This document shows, piece by piece, positions 37,122-46,449 of a stretch of DNA of 64,000 bases. Both the position numbers and the translations under genes were made by a program. How positions within the stretch are numbered: position 1 is the stretch's first letter; every line of letters starts with the position of its first letter. Under the pieces are notes generated by a model. The model ran no database searches and had not been told where the DNA came from. It worked only from the letters and a program-made list of their open reading frames with translations. Location of the stretch: contig NZ_JAAFGZ010000003.1 of the NCBI RefSeq assembly GCF_010365105.1, forward strand, positions 62,001 through 126,000, read 5' to 3'. The DNA is from Polaromonas sp. Lineage in GTDB: Bacteria; Pseudomonadota; Gammaproteobacteria; Burkholderiales; Burkholderiaceae_C.

Positions 37122-38135
37122 TCAAACCGTCTTCACTACATCATCATGCGCAAGGTTCATGACAGCGTGGGGATCAAGCGTTTTGAGCCTATGGTCGCTC
37201 CACACCTGGCGCCAGCGGCGCGAACCCGGCAAACCGTGACGCAGACCCAGCATATGGCGGGCGATGGCGCTGAACGCAGTGCCATGCGCAGCGGCTTCAC
37301 GCACCATGTAGTCGCACATCAGTGCTTCAACCTGCTCCCGGGTGGTACTCTGATCGCCAGCGCCAAAAAAATCGGCATCCCAGGAGGTCAGCCACCAGGG
37401 GTTGTGATAAGCCTCACGGCCAATCATCACACCATCCACTTCAAGCAATTGCGCACTCACCTGCACATCGGTAGTCACACCGCCATTGACGCAAATCGTG
37501 AGATCCGGAAACTCTTTTTTCAGGCGGTGGACCAGTTCGTAGCGCAGTGGCGGCACTTCGCGGTTTTCTTTGGGGCTCAGGCCTTTCAACCAGGCATTGC
37601 GGGCATGCACGATGAACGTGCGGCAGCCCGCTTCGCTGACGGTGCCGACAAAATCGCGTACAAACCCATAGCGCTCGTCCTTGTCGATACCAATGCGGTG
37701 CTTCACGGTGACAGGAACCTCCACCGCATCGAGCATTGCCTTGACGCAGTCAGCCACCAGTTTCGGATCGGCCATCAGGCAGGCGCCAAATGAGCCCCGC
37801 TGCACACGTTCGCTTGGACAGCCGCAATTGATATTGATCTCGCGGTAACCCCATGCTTCGCCCAGTCGGGCGCAATGCGCCAGGTCCGCCGGCTCGCTGC
37901 CGCCTAATTGCAGCGCAACCGGATGCTCCTCGGCGTCAAAGCGCAGGTGCCTGCCTGCATCGCCATGAATCAGCGCGCCGGTCGTCACCATTTCGGTATA
38001 GAGCAGCGCGTGCCGAGACAGCAGACGGTGAAAATAGCGGCAATGCCGATCCGTCCAATCCATCATGGGCGCAACGCTCATTCGCCAGGGAGATGTGACA
38101 TGAATCAAAGAGTCGGTAGAAACAGGAATTGACAT
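37122..38135 (-). CDS. dusA: tRNA-dihydrouridine synthase A
   Basis: 337-aa FMN enzyme that reduces specific uridines in the tRNA D-loop. MSVAPMMDWTDRHCRYFHRLL near the N-terminus, catalytic Cys in INCGCPSERVQRGSFG, NGGVTTDVQ and MIGREAYHNPW are DusA marks. The ATG at 38135 is chosen; the frame to 38306 adds an unrelated extension. A short gap separates it from the divergent M14 lipoprotein gene. Confidence 0.93.
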   Translation of the reverse strand: MSIPVSTDSLIHVTSPWRMSVAPMMDWTDRHCRYFHRLLSRHALLYTEMVTTGALIHGDAGRHLRFDAEEHPVALQLGGSEPADLAHCARLGEAWGYREININCGCPSERVQRGSFGACLMADPKLVADCVKAMLDAVEVPVTVKHRIGIDKDERYGFVRDFVGTVSEAGCRTFIVHARNAWLKGLSPKENREVPPLRYELVHRLKKEFPDLTICVNGGVTTDVQVSAQLLEVDGVMIGREAYHNPWWLTSWDADFFGAGDQSTTREQVEALMCDYMVREAAAHGTAFSAIARHMLGLRHGLPGSRRWRQVWSDHRLKTLDPHAVMNLAHDDVVKTV

Positions 38136-38318
38136 GACCCCATTTTCCCTGAAAGCTGCCCAAGCCGGCGCAAGAGGTATTGCGACTTTTATCAACCTTC
38201 CCGCTACAGGACATGCAAGTCGCTCTCCAAAAGCGCTGCAAGGTAACATCGTTGCTTGCAAAATTCCGCGAATCACGCCTGACCCATGGTCAACACCCCC
38301 ATCCAAAGGATGACTGCC

Positions 38319-40124
38319 ATGACTTACTTTTCGTCACAGACCATCCGTTGTTACGCATCGGCCCGCCAAGTCCCGGCAAGGTTGGCCATGACCGCTTCGC
38401 TTATTTTTCTGGCCGCCTGCACCTCCGTACAGTTGCCGCCCTGGGTGCCTGAAATGCCGCGTCCGGCTGCACCTGCAAGCGCTGGACCCACGTCGATTCC
38501 GGTGGAACCAGCAGTCGTTGTTCAAACGTCTCCAGTGACTCCGCCATCGGTCATTCCCGCTGCACCCGTAGAAGCGCCACCGCCTTATGGCCCCGCAGTA
38601 GCGGCCCGCTTCACGGCCCCCACCATGGTGTACGGCACCCCGGGTCTTCAAGGAGGACGCACAAGCTTTACCACGCAAGCTGAAATCCACGACTGGCTGC
38701 GTGATCAGGCAAGCGCCCTGTCCCGCTCGGCCGGAGTCAAGGTCGCGCTGCTACCGATAGGCTCCTCGCAGCAAGGCCAGCCACTGGAAGCGCTGGTACT
38801 CACTCGGGGAACGGGCACTGACCCTGCCAGTCTTTTGGCCACGGGCCGCCCCACGGTATTGCTAATCGGCCAGCAGCATGGCGATGAGCCTGCAGGAAGT
38901 GAAGCCCTGCTGGTCATTACCCGGGAACTGGCGCAGGGCCTGTTGCAGCCCCTGCTTGAACGCATCAACGTTGTGATCGTTCCGCGTGTCAACCTCGATG
39001 GTGCGACCCGGGGTGAAGCCCTGGCCGCAGGCGGCCAGGACATTGCGCGTGATCATCTGCTCCTCAGCACACCGGAAGCGCAGGCAGTGGCACGGCTGAG
39101 CCGCGACTACCAGCCAACGGTGGTGGTGGATGCCGGGGAATATCAGGTGTCCGACATTTACCGGCAAAAGTTTGACGCCGTTCAGAAGTTCGATGCACTC
39201 CTGCAATACTCCACCACCGCCAATTTGCCAGAGTTTTTGACCAGGGCCGATGAGGAATGGTATCGCCGCCCCTTGCTTGCTGCGCTCAAGGGCCAGGGCC
39301 TGACCAGCGACTGGTACCACAGCACCTCCGCCGACACGGCCGACCGGACGGTTTTCATGGGAGGCTCTGAACCCGTCACGAGCCGCAATGTGGAAGGCCT
39401 GAAAAATGCCGTCAGCGTGGCGATCAACTCGCGCGGAGCAGGCCTTGGTCGTCTGCATCTCCAGCGGCGCGTGCACACCCATGTCACTGCCATCACAAGC
39501 ATCCTGGGCAGCACAGCCCAGCGAGCCCGCGAATTGAGCCAGTTGCGTCCCTATCTCGACAAGGAAGTCACCGGCCTGGCCTGCAAGGGTCAGGCGGCGG
39601 TCGAGGTCGCCAATACACCTGCGCAGTACGACCTGCAAATGCTCGATCCTGTGACTGGCGCCGATAAGAGCGTGACGGTGGACTGGGAATCAGCGCTGGC
39701 GCTGAGAACCCTCAAGTCACGGGTCAGGCCATGCGGCTACTGGCTGTCCGGATCATCCAAAGCAGCCGCTGAACGCTTGCGCCTGCAGGGTGTGAAGGTT
39801 TTCGAGGTGCTTGAGCCCAGTGCCATGCTGGGCGATATTTACCGCGAAGTACAGCGCTCGGGCAGTGTGCAGCAAGGCAGGCCAGGTGTCACGGCCAACA
39901 GCCGGCCCGTATCCAGGATCGAGGTTTCCCTTGTGCGGGGGGTCATTGATGCGCCGGTGGGAAGCTACTACGTGCCTTTGAGTCAGCCCTTGGCCAATCT
40001 GGCCATTGCAGCGCTGGAACCTGATACCCAAAGCAGCTATTTCGCAAACCGTCTGTTCAGCGATCTTGCAGGAGTTGCACGTGTCATGTCCGAGCCTTCG
40101 CTGAAGTCTGAAGAGTTGCCTTGA
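38319..40124 (+). CDS. M14 carboxypeptidase-like lipoprotein with an altered zinc site
   Basis: 601 aa. A lipobox LAAC with Cys34 (ARLAMTASLIFLAACTS) suggests a membrane-anchored lipoprotein, followed by a Pro/Ala/Val-rich spacer (residues 40-90). The M14 domain begins near 105. It has the first zinc pair His187 and Glu190 in GQQHGDEPAGSE and the VPRVNLDGA segment. The expected second His, normally in DAHEY or DLHE, is Gly273 (VVVDAGEYQVSD). Also typical is RDHLLLSTPEAQAV. SD AAAGGA precedes the ATG at 38319. The missing ligand suggests reduced or altered activity. Peptidoglycan or peptide substrate is unknown. Confidence 0.72.
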   Translation: MTYFSSQTIRCYASARQVPARLAMTASLIFLAACTSVQLPPWVPEMPRPAAPASAGPTSIPVEPAVVVQTSPVTPPSVIPAAPVEAPPPYGPAVAARFTAPTMVYGTPGLQGGRTSFTTQAEIHDWLRDQASALSRSAGVKVALLPIGSSQQGQPLEALVLTRGTGTDPASLLATGRPTVLLIGQQHGDEPAGSEALLVITRELAQGLLQPLLERINVVIVPRVNLDGATRGEALAAGGQDIARDHLLLSTPEAQAVARLSRDYQPTVVVDAGEYQVSDIYRQKFDAVQKFDALLQYSTTANLPEFLTRADEEWYRRPLLAALKGQGLTSDWYHSTSADTADRTVFMGGSEPVTSRNVEGLKNAVSVAINSRGAGLGRLHLQRRVHTHVTAITSILGSTAQRARELSQLRPYLDKEVTGLACKGQAAVEVANTPAQYDLQMLDPVTGADKSVTVDWESALALRTLKSRVRPCGYWLSGSSKAAAERLRLQGVKVFEVLEPSAMLGDIYREVQRSGSVQQGRPGVTANSRPVSRIEVSLVRGVIDAPVGSYYVPLSQPLANLAIAALEPDTQSSYFANRLFSDLAGVARVMSEPSLKSEELP

Positions 40125-40274
40125 ACGCCTCGGCAGCCACAGTTCCGCTAAGTTCTTTGCGCTTCAGTGGATACAGTCGGGACAGGGAATTTCCCGTCTG
40201 TCACCTTGCAAGCTGACCTACAGACATCAGCTGCCCAGTGTGACGTAATGGCAGCTCAACCAAGGAGAAATGCA

Positions 40275-40679
40275 GTGCAACCATTTTTGATGACGCCCAA
40301 GATGACAACTATCCAGGATGTCTTTTATCCTACGGGATATGCATTTGTCATGTTCCCTGATGCTGCAAACGCTGAAGAAGCAGCTCAAAAAATCGAGCAA
40401 GCGGGGTTTAGCGACCAGGACGTCATGTTCCTCGCCCCTTCGGTGATATTGCGTGAAATCGGCAGGATCGATGGCGAATCCTCTGTCGAACTGCCTTCTG
40501 TCGGCACAGAAGGTGCAACAGTTAACAAGTACATCAACCTGGCGCGCCAAGGGCACCATGCCTTGATGGTCAGTGCACCTTCAGACGAAGATGCAGAGAA
40601 GTTGATGGCAGTGGTACGGGAATTCCCTTTTTCGTATGCCCAGAAATACCACATGCTGGCCATGGAAGATCTTGAATAA
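40275..40679 (+). CDS. Conserved hypothetical protein, 134 aa
   Basis: No known family assigned. Sequence blocks VFYPTGYAFVMFPDAANAEEAAQKI, LPSVGTEGATVNKYINLARQGHHALMV and PFSYAQKYHMLAMEDLE look conserved-protein-like, with an alternating alpha/beta pattern that could form a ferredoxin-like or YflT-type fold. No signal peptide or membrane helix. The GTG at 40275 has AAGGAGAA eight bases upstream, a much better site than any ATG further up (40248 or 40167). It lies 150 bp after the M14-like gene and may be its own unit. Confidence 0.7.
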   Translation: MQPFLMTPKMTTIQDVFYPTGYAFVMFPDAANAEEAAQKIEQAGFSDQDVMFLAPSVILREIGRIDGESSVELPSVGTEGATVNKYINLARQGHHALMVSAPSDEDAEKLMAVVREFPFSYAQKYHMLAMEDLE

Positions 40680-40751
40680 GCTTGTGGTGCAGCCCTGCAG
40701 CGTTTACAAAGTAAACCAAAAATATCACCCCGTACCTTGAAAAATCTTGAG

Positions 40752-40778
40752 TGAAGCTATTAAATATATAGCAAAATC
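40752..40778 (-). repeat. Possible partial family-A palindrome before dnaB 3' end
   Basis: Minus strand TTTTGCTATATATTTAATAG then CTTC: it holds only the GCTAT..ATAGC core. It lies in the gap between the hypothetical gene and the end of dnaB. Confidence 0.35.
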
Positions 40779-40811
40779 TTCTTATGCAGCAAGCGTAAGG
40801 GCTGGTTTTTA

Positions 40812-42221
40812 TTAAAAATCTCCAGAATTGTGGGCCAGGCTTTCAAATTTGGTGATCCGGTTGATGAAGGCCAGTTTGACAGTTCCTGTCGGGCCATTGC
40901 GCTGCTTGCTGATGATGACTTCTGCCACGCCGGGTTCCTTGCAGGCTTCCTTCGTGTAGTACTCGTCGCGGTAGATGAACATGATGATGTCGGCGTCCTG
41001 TTCAATCGCGCCGGACTCACGCAGGTCGCTCATCATCGGCCGTTTATCGGTACGTGACTCGACTCCACGGCTGAGCTGCGACAGCGCAATCACAGGGCAT
41101 TGAAGTTCCTTGGCCAGCATTTTCAGGCCGCGCGAGATTTCACCCACGGCAGTCGCCCGGTTCTCGTCGGCCATACCGCTCGATACGCTCATCAGTTGCA
41201 GGTAATCGACGACGATCAGGCCCAGTTTTCCGCACTGGCGAGCCAGCCGCCGGGCATTGGCTCGCAATTCGCTGACCGTGAGGCCGGCGGTTTCGTCGAT
41301 ATGCAGCGAAATTGTCCTCAGCTTTTCAATGGCTTCGGTCAGGCGCGGCCATTCCTCGTCGGTAAGCGCGCCAGTGCGAAGATGCGTCTGGTCAATCCGG
41401 CCAATTGAGCCGACGATACGCACGGCCAATTGGGATGCGCCCATTTCCATGGAAAAAACAGCAACCGGCAATCCTTCATGCAAGGCGACATGTTCGGCAA
41501 TGTTGATGGCGAGCGCGGTTTTTCCCATGGACGGACGGGCAGCCAGAATGATCAGGTCGCCCGCCTGGAATCCCGACGTCATCCGGTCCAAATCCACAAA
41601 ACCGGTTGGCACGCCGGTGACATCGTTGGGATTTTCAGACATCTCGGTGACCCGGTCGAGAAGGTCCACCACCAGCGTATCCATGCTCTGGAAGCCCTGC
41701 TGTGACCGGCCGCCCTGCTCGCCTATGTTCAGGATTTTTTGCTCGGCTTCATCAAGGATGACAGTGACCGCCTTGCCTTGCGGATTGAAGGCATTGGTTG
41801 CGATCTCGTCCGAGGCGGCCACCAGTTTTCGCAAGATCGAACGTTCACGAACGATTTCGGCATAACGCCTGATGTTGCTGGCGCTGGGCACGTATTGGGC
41901 CAGCGCGTTCAGGTAGCTCAAGCCGCCTATTTCTTCGTTTTTCCCCAGGCTCTGCAGACGCTCGAAAACGGTGATGATGTCGGCCGGCTTGGACGCGTTG
42001 ATAAGCCAGCCGATGGCACCATAAATGAGCTGGTGCTCATGGCGGTAGAAGTCCTGGTCCGCCAGTAGATCGCCAACACGGTCCCATGCGCTGTTGTCGA
42101 GCAAAAGACCGCCCAGAACACTCGACTCGCCTTCAATGGAGTGGGGCGGAATTCTAAGTTGTGCGATCTGGCGGTCAGCGCTATAGGCAGAATCGGAAAA
42201 AGGAGAAAGAACGGCAGACAT
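40812..42221 (-). CDS. dnaB: Replicative DNA helicase DnaB
   Basis: 469-aa hexameric helicase that unwinds DNA at the replication fork. N-terminal IPPHSIEGESSVLGGLLLDNSAWD, Walker A ILAARPSMGKTALAINIA near residue 230, RecA-like LIVVDYLQLMS, and the C-terminal IALSQLSRGVESRTDKRPMMSDLRESGAIEQDADIIMF. Standard length. It is 200 bp downstream of the ribosomal gene set rpsF-priB-rpsR-rplI, with a terminator between them. Confidence 0.96.
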   Translation of the reverse strand: MSAVLSPFSDSAYSADRQIAQLRIPPHSIEGESSVLGGLLLDNSAWDRVGDLLADQDFYRHEHQLIYGAIGWLINASKPADIITVFERLQSLGKNEEIGGLSYLNALAQYVPSASNIRRYAEIVRERSILRKLVAASDEIATNAFNPQGKAVTVILDEAEQKILNIGEQGGRSQQGFQSMDTLVVDLLDRVTEMSENPNDVTGVPTGFVDLDRMTSGFQAGDLIILAARPSMGKTALAINIAEHVALHEGLPVAVFSMEMGASQLAVRIVGSIGRIDQTHLRTGALTDEEWPRLTEAIEKLRTISLHIDETAGLTVSELRANARRLARQCGKLGLIVVDYLQLMSVSSGMADENRATAVGEISRGLKMLAKELQCPVIALSQLSRGVESRTDKRPMMSDLRESGAIEQDADIIMFIYRDEYYTKEACKEPGVAEVIISKQRNGPTGTVKLAFINRITKFESLAHNSGDF

Positions 42222-42382
42222 GGGATTCCTTGGGAAGGCTGAATGGTACGCCCTAGGCCTTGAAGCGCACGGGACAAGCGTGTGGACAAGTTGGGGAAAT
42301 CTGGTGGAAATCCGGGCGAAAGGTGTGCATAAACAGTGTGCAATATCGCATCACTGCACAGCCATCACATGGTTTCTCCAAG

Positions 42383-42410
42383 AAAAAAGCCGCTCCGAAG
42401 AGCGGCTTTT
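42383..42410 (-). terminator. Terminator after rplI
   Basis: Minus strand: AAAAGCCGCTC, loop TTCG, GAGCGGCTTTTTT. Eleven-base stem with a T run, 24 bp after the rplI stop codon. Confidence 0.9.
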
Positions 42411-42433
42411 CAAGAGGGATCCAAAGTCGTTGT

Positions 42434-42886
42434 TTAGGCAGTTTCGCCGTAAACCGTCACAGTGATGTCAACCACGACGTCAGTGTGCAGGGCGACATTG
42501 ACCAAATGGTCGCCGACCGTCTTGATGGCGCCATTGGGCAGGCGTATTTGCGATTTTGAGACTGCAAAGCCTTGCTTGGTCACTTCCTGGGCAATGTCTG
42601 CATTGGTGACAGAGCCAAACAGGCGGCCGTCAACACCCGCTTTTTGCGTCAACTTGACGGTGGTGCCGCCGAGCTTTTCGCCTTGTGCCTGCATTTCGGC
42701 AAGCTTGGCCGCAGCGGCTTTTTCAAGCTCGGCGCGTTTGACTTCGAATTCCTTGATGGCCGCTGCGGTGGCGCGGCGGGCGCGTCCGAAAGGGATCAGG
42801 AAGTTGCGTGCATAGCCGTCTTTGACTTTGACGACGTCACCCAGATTGCCCAGGTTCACGACTTTGTCGAGCAGAATAATTTGCAT
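42434..42886 (-). CDS. rplI: 50S ribosomal protein L9
   Basis: 150-aa L9: [32 protein letters not shown] is the conserved N-terminal RNA-binding domain, a long helix connects to the C-terminal domain with [14 protein letters not shown]. Last gene of rpsF-priB-rpsR-rplI; standard length and order for Burkholderiales. Confidence 0.97.
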   Translation of the reverse strand: MQIILLDKVVNLGNLGDVVKVKDGYARNFLIPFGRARRATAAAIKEFEVKRAELEKAAAAKLAEMQAQGEKLGGTTVKLTQKAGVDGRLFGSVTNADIAQEVTKQGFAVSKSQIRLPNGAIKTVGDHLVNVALHTDVVVDITVTVYGETA

Positions 42887-42898
42887 GGTCGTCTCTCT

Positions 42899-43183
42899 TT
42901 ACAGGCTGCGGTGCTGGTCACTGTAAGGCAGCATCGCGAGGAAGCGAGCGCGCTTGACGGCGGTATTGATCTGGCGCTGGAAAATGGCACGGGTGCCGGT
43001 CAGGCGTGCGGGAATGATTTTTCCGTTTTCAGACACGAAATCACGCAGGGTGTCGATGTCTTTGTAGTCGATTTCTTCGACGCCTGCAGCGGTGAAGCGG
43101 CAAAAACGCTTGCGCTTGAACAGAAGGGATTGGGTATTGCGCTTGGGGCGCTTGTCTTTGTTAAAACGTTTTGGTCCGGCCAT
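42899..43183 (-). CDS. rpsR: 30S ribosomal protein S18
   Basis: 94-aa basic protein. The core [38 protein letters not shown] and the Arg-rich C-terminus [19 protein letters not shown] are characteristic; S18 pairs with S6 in the small subunit. It begins ten bp after priB and ends 12 bp before rplI. Confidence 0.97.
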   Translation of the reverse strand: MAGPKRFNKDKRPKRNTQSLLFKRKRFCRFTAAGVEEIDYKDIDTLRDFVSENGKIIPARLTGTRAIFQRQINTAVKRARFLAMLPYSDQHRSL

Positions 43184-43193
43184 GATGGACTCC

Positions 43194-43511
43194 TTAAATG
43201 GGGTTCAGTACTTGCTCTGCCTGAAGGATCGGGTAAAGAGCTTGAAGATGAAAAACAACGCCTTTGCTGGTACGCGCATTGGTCAGAAATCCGGTGAACC
43301 TGAAAGACTTGCTTAAGGGAAGCTTGACGGCTTGTTCAGCCAGCGTTCCAAAAGCAACAGCCCTGATCGTCAACTTGACTTGTCTGTTTGACCCTGCCTC
43401 GAGAACGTCAGACTCGTGTTCGAGAATGAAGTTGATGGCGGGAATTCCAGCGGGCGTGTAGCGCAGAGGACTTAGCTCGGCGATACCTGCGGTCAGTTCA
43501 ACGTGGTTCAC
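43194..43511 (-). CDS. priB: Primosomal replication protein N (PriB)
   Basis: 105-aa OB-fold single-strand DNA-binding protein of the replication restart primosome. [34 protein letters not shown] and [22 protein letters not shown] are typical of betaproteobacterial PriB. It sits between rpsF and rpsR, the usual place, with dnaB downstream, linking translation and replication genes. Confidence 0.93.
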   Translation of the reverse strand: MNHVELTAGIAELSPLRYTPAGIPAINFILEHESDVLEAGSNRQVKLTIRAVAFGTLAEQAVKLPLSKSFRFTGFLTNARTSKGVVFHLQALYPILQAEQVLNPI

Positions 43512-43558
43512 TGCAACTCCAAATGCACGGCAGCGAAGCGTTCAACAGCATGAGGCAA

Positions 43559-43924
43559 TTACGCCGCAAACTCCTGCTGTTGTGTTTTACGGGCTTCTTC
43601 CCTCTCGACGTTACGCATCATGAGAGACGGGCCGGTTTCAGCCTTTTTCTTCACCACGGTCAGGTGGCGCAGCACAGCGTCGTTGAACTTGAACGCATGT
43701 TCAATTTCTTCCATCACGGCCTGGCTGGCTTCGATGTTGATGCAGAGGTAATGGGCTTTGCCCAATTTCTGGATCAGGTACACCAACTGGCGGCGGCCCC
43801 AATCTTCAACGCGGTGGACAGTACCCCCGCCGGCGGTGATCATGCCCTTGTAGCGCTCCAGCATGGCTGGGACTTGCTCGCTTTGATCCGGATGGATCAG
43901 CAAGACGATCTCGTAATGACGCAT
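43559..43924 (-). CDS. rpsF: 30S ribosomal protein S6
   Basis: 121 aa. [56 protein letters not shown] and [13 protein letters not shown] are diagnostic. SD AAGGAGAG is five bases from the ATG at 43924. First gene of the rpsF-priB-rpsR-rplI operon. Confidence 0.97.
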   Translation of the reverse strand: MRHYEIVLLIHPDQSEQVPAMLERYKGMITAGGGTVHRVEDWGRRQLVYLIQKLGKAHYLCINIEASQAVMEEIEHAFKFNDAVLRHLTVVKKKAETGPSLMMRNVEREEARKTQQQEFAA

Positions 43925-44002
43925 AACTCTCCTTTTGGTTGATTAAAGCTGCCCCAGCGTCGAACCTGGTTGGTTTTGGGTGCAGCAAGGCGAAGCCCAT
44001 GA

Positions 44003-46183
44003 TTATAGCCCGTCGGGTGTTTGCTTTATCGCAGCCTTGCCTTTACGGTCGGCTGAGGCGGCAAAGGGATGGTCATGGTCTTTTAAATCGGGGTAGCGAA
44101 TGTAGTCAACAAGTGCCTGGATATCCTGATTGGGCGGCTTGGTAACCAGACTCACCAGAATGATCACGGCAAAACCAACTGGCACGCCAAACAGACCTGC
44201 CGATATGGGGTCGATTCCCCACCAGAGTTGAACCGGAGAACTGATGCCAAAGGTGGCGCGCAACCAGGGTTGATTGACCACCATGTAGTAGCTCGTGACG
44301 CTCAGACCCGCCATCATTCCCATCGTTGCTGCCGTGCCGGTTGCGCGTTTCCAGAAAATACCAATGCTCAGGGCCGGAAAGAAAGAGGCTGCAGCAAACG
44401 AAAAAGCCGCAGACACCAGAAACAAAATGTCGGCAGGCTTCTGTGCTGCCACATAGGCAGCGAGCAGGGCCATCACTAGCAGCAGTATTTTTGACAACGT
44501 GACGCGGCTGACGGTCGAGGCATTGGGGTCGATCATCTTGTAATAGAGGTCATGCCCCAATGCATTGGCAATGACCAGCAGCAGTCCATCGGCAGTCGAC
44601 AGCGCAGCGGCCAGTCCGCCTGCGGCAACCAAGGCTGAAATAACGTAAGGCAACCCGGCCAGTTCGGGGGTGAGCAGCACCACAATGTCGCCGCCTATCG
44701 TCATTTCATTGAGTTGCAGAAGATTGTCCCTGTTCACGTCTACTACTGAGAGCAACGCCGGATCGACCTTGTTCCACTTATGAACCCATGCCGGTAACTG
44801 GTCAAACGGCGTTCCGACCAGCACGGTAAAAATTTCGTATTTCACCAGTACGGCCAGCGCCGGTGCGGTGCAGTACAAAAGAAAAACAAAAAACAGGGAC
44901 CAAGTCACCGATTGCCGCGCTTCGCGAACACTGGGTACGGTGTAGTAACGCATCAAAATGTGCGGCAAGGCCGATGTTCCGACCATCAGGCAAAAAACCA
45001 GTGCCAGAAAATTTCGTCTTGACAGGTCGTAAAGCGCTTGTTCCTGAGGCGTTCCCTCGGGATTGCCCAGGAACTGCGCTGCATGGGCAGGCATGCCGTT
45101 CAAAGGCTGGCTTTTGATTTCGTCTGCTGCCCTGGAAACAGACCAGTTTTGAAGCGCCGTTTCCTCATCTTTCGGCAGAGCCGCCAATGCCTTGCCCGCT
45201 GCTGAAATATCAGCCACCGAGGCGTTGCCGGCCTTGAGCGCAGCCACTTTTTGGCTGGCTGCCAATCTGTCGGCAGCCATGGCACGCGCCGGATTCTTCA
45301 TCTTTTCAGCAAGCGCTTGTGCACGCTGGCTGAAAATGGCGCGAACCTCCAGTTCTTTTGGATCAGTGGCAAGTTCCTTTTCCTTGGCCGTCACTTTCTC
45401 GAGTTGGTAGCCATAGATCGCCTGGGGAACCGGGATGCCTGTCTGCTTGACCGACAGCCAGACCACCGGAATCAGGTAGGCAATCAGCAAGATGATGTAT
45501 TGCGCTACCTGTGTCCACGTCACTGCGCGCATTCCTCCCAGGAATGAACAGACCAGAATTCCCCCTACCCCCAGAAAGATGCCCAGTTCAAAGGCAATGC
45601 CGGTGAGATAGGAGGTGATCAGCCCCACCCCGTAGATCTGTGCAACCAAGTAGGTAAACGAACAAAGTATCGCTGCAGCCAGTCCTATGAACCTTGGCAG
45701 ATGGCCGCCATAACGTTCGCCGAGAAAATCCGGAATCGTGAACTGCCCAAACTTTCGCAGGTAGGGAGCCAGCACAAACGCCACCAGGCAATAGCCACCC
45801 GTCCACCCCATGAGGAATGCCAGCCCGCTGTAACCCGTCAGGTATAGGGTACCCGCCAGCCCAAGGAAGGAAGCAGCCGACATCCAGTCGGCGCCTATTG
45901 CCATACCGTTGTAAATGGCGGGGACGCGCCTGCCGGCTACGTAATATTCAGTGGCATCGGTGGTTCGGGTCAGCATGCCAATGCCTGCATAAAGGGCAAT
46001 GGTTGACAAGAGGAAGGTCAGGCCGATCCAGGAGTGAGGCATGCCCAGCCGTTCAAGTCCCCCCAGCAGCAATACGTAAATGACCACACCGAGCGCGAAC
46101 CATAGATAAATGCGATCCAGCTGGGATTTAAAGCTCTTTTTCAAACGCGGCGATCCTGCGCGTTGATCCGACAACCCGGCCAT
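44003..46183 (-). CDS. Sodium:solute symporter (VC_2705 subfamily, acetate permease-like)
   Basis: 726-aa membrane transporter of the SSS family with about 13 membrane segments: YYVAGRRVPAIYNGMAIGADWMSAASFLGLAG near residue 80, FTIPDFLGERYG near 150, TSALPHILMRYYTVP and GGLAAALSTADGLLLVIANALGHDLYY near the C-terminus. Residues about 258-390 are a hydrophilic insertion rich in Ala, Lys and Glu, longer than in typical family members. A DUF4212 small subunit is encoded just upstream, three bp apart. Substrate probably acetate or another carboxylate; inferred. Confidence 0.9.
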   Translation of the reverse strand: MAGLSDQRAGSPRLKKSFKSQLDRIYLWFALGVVIYVLLLGGLERLGMPHSWIGLTFLLSTIALYAGIGMLTRTTDATEYYVAGRRVPAIYNGMAIGADWMSAASFLGLAGTLYLTGYSGLAFLMGWTGGYCLVAFVLAPYLRKFGQFTIPDFLGERYGGHLPRFIGLAAAILCSFTYLVAQIYGVGLITSYLTGIAFELGIFLGVGGILVCSFLGGMRAVTWTQVAQYIILLIAYLIPVVWLSVKQTGIPVPQAIYGYQLEKVTAKEKELATDPKELEVRAIFSQRAQALAEKMKNPARAMAADRLAASQKVAALKAGNASVADISAAGKALAALPKDEETALQNWSVSRAADEIKSQPLNGMPAHAAQFLGNPEGTPQEQALYDLSRRNFLALVFCLMVGTSALPHILMRYYTVPSVREARQSVTWSLFFVFLLYCTAPALAVLVKYEIFTVLVGTPFDQLPAWVHKWNKVDPALLSVVDVNRDNLLQLNEMTIGGDIVVLLTPELAGLPYVISALVAAGGLAAALSTADGLLLVIANALGHDLYYKMIDPNASTVSRVTLSKILLLVMALLAAYVAAQKPADILFLVSAAFSFAAASFFPALSIGIFWKRATGTAATMGMMAGLSVTSYYMVVNQPWLRATFGISSPVQLWWGIDPISAGLFGVPVGFAVIILVSLVTKPPNQDIQALVDYIRYPDLKDHDHPFAASADRKGKAAIKQTPDGL

Positions 46184-46185
46184 GT

Positions 46186-46449
46186 TCAGTCGTCCTTGCT
46201 CTCAGGGTCATATTGGGCATCAAGCTTGTTCATGTACCAGGCATAAAAACCGACCATCAGGCAGTAGATCATCAAGGAACCTTGCGCGCCCATCCAGAAA
46301 CTGAACGGCCAGCCAAAGAATGTAAAGTTCAGAAACCGCGCAAAATAGACAACACCAAAGGTGGTGATGAACCAGACAATTAACAGTACGGATGTGACCA
46401 AAAGGGTTTTACGCCAGTAGCGACGGTGCAGTTCAACGGGCATTGACAT
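46186..46449 (-). CDS. DUF4212 small membrane subunit of the symporter
   Basis: 87-aa protein with two hydrophobic helices (LLVTSVLLIVWFITTFGVVYFA; GSLMIYCLMVGFYAWYMNKL) and the family signature RRYWRKTLL at the start and YMNKLDAQY near the end. Members of this family (DUF4212, symporter small subunit) are almost always encoded next to VC_2705-type symporters, as here. It overlaps the TPR gene by about 17 bp, implying one transcript. Confidence 0.92.
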   Translation of the reverse strand: MSMPVELHRRYWRKTLLVTSVLLIVWFITTFGVVYFARFLNFTFFGWPFSFWMGAQGSLMIYCLMVGFYAWYMNKLDAQYDPESKDD

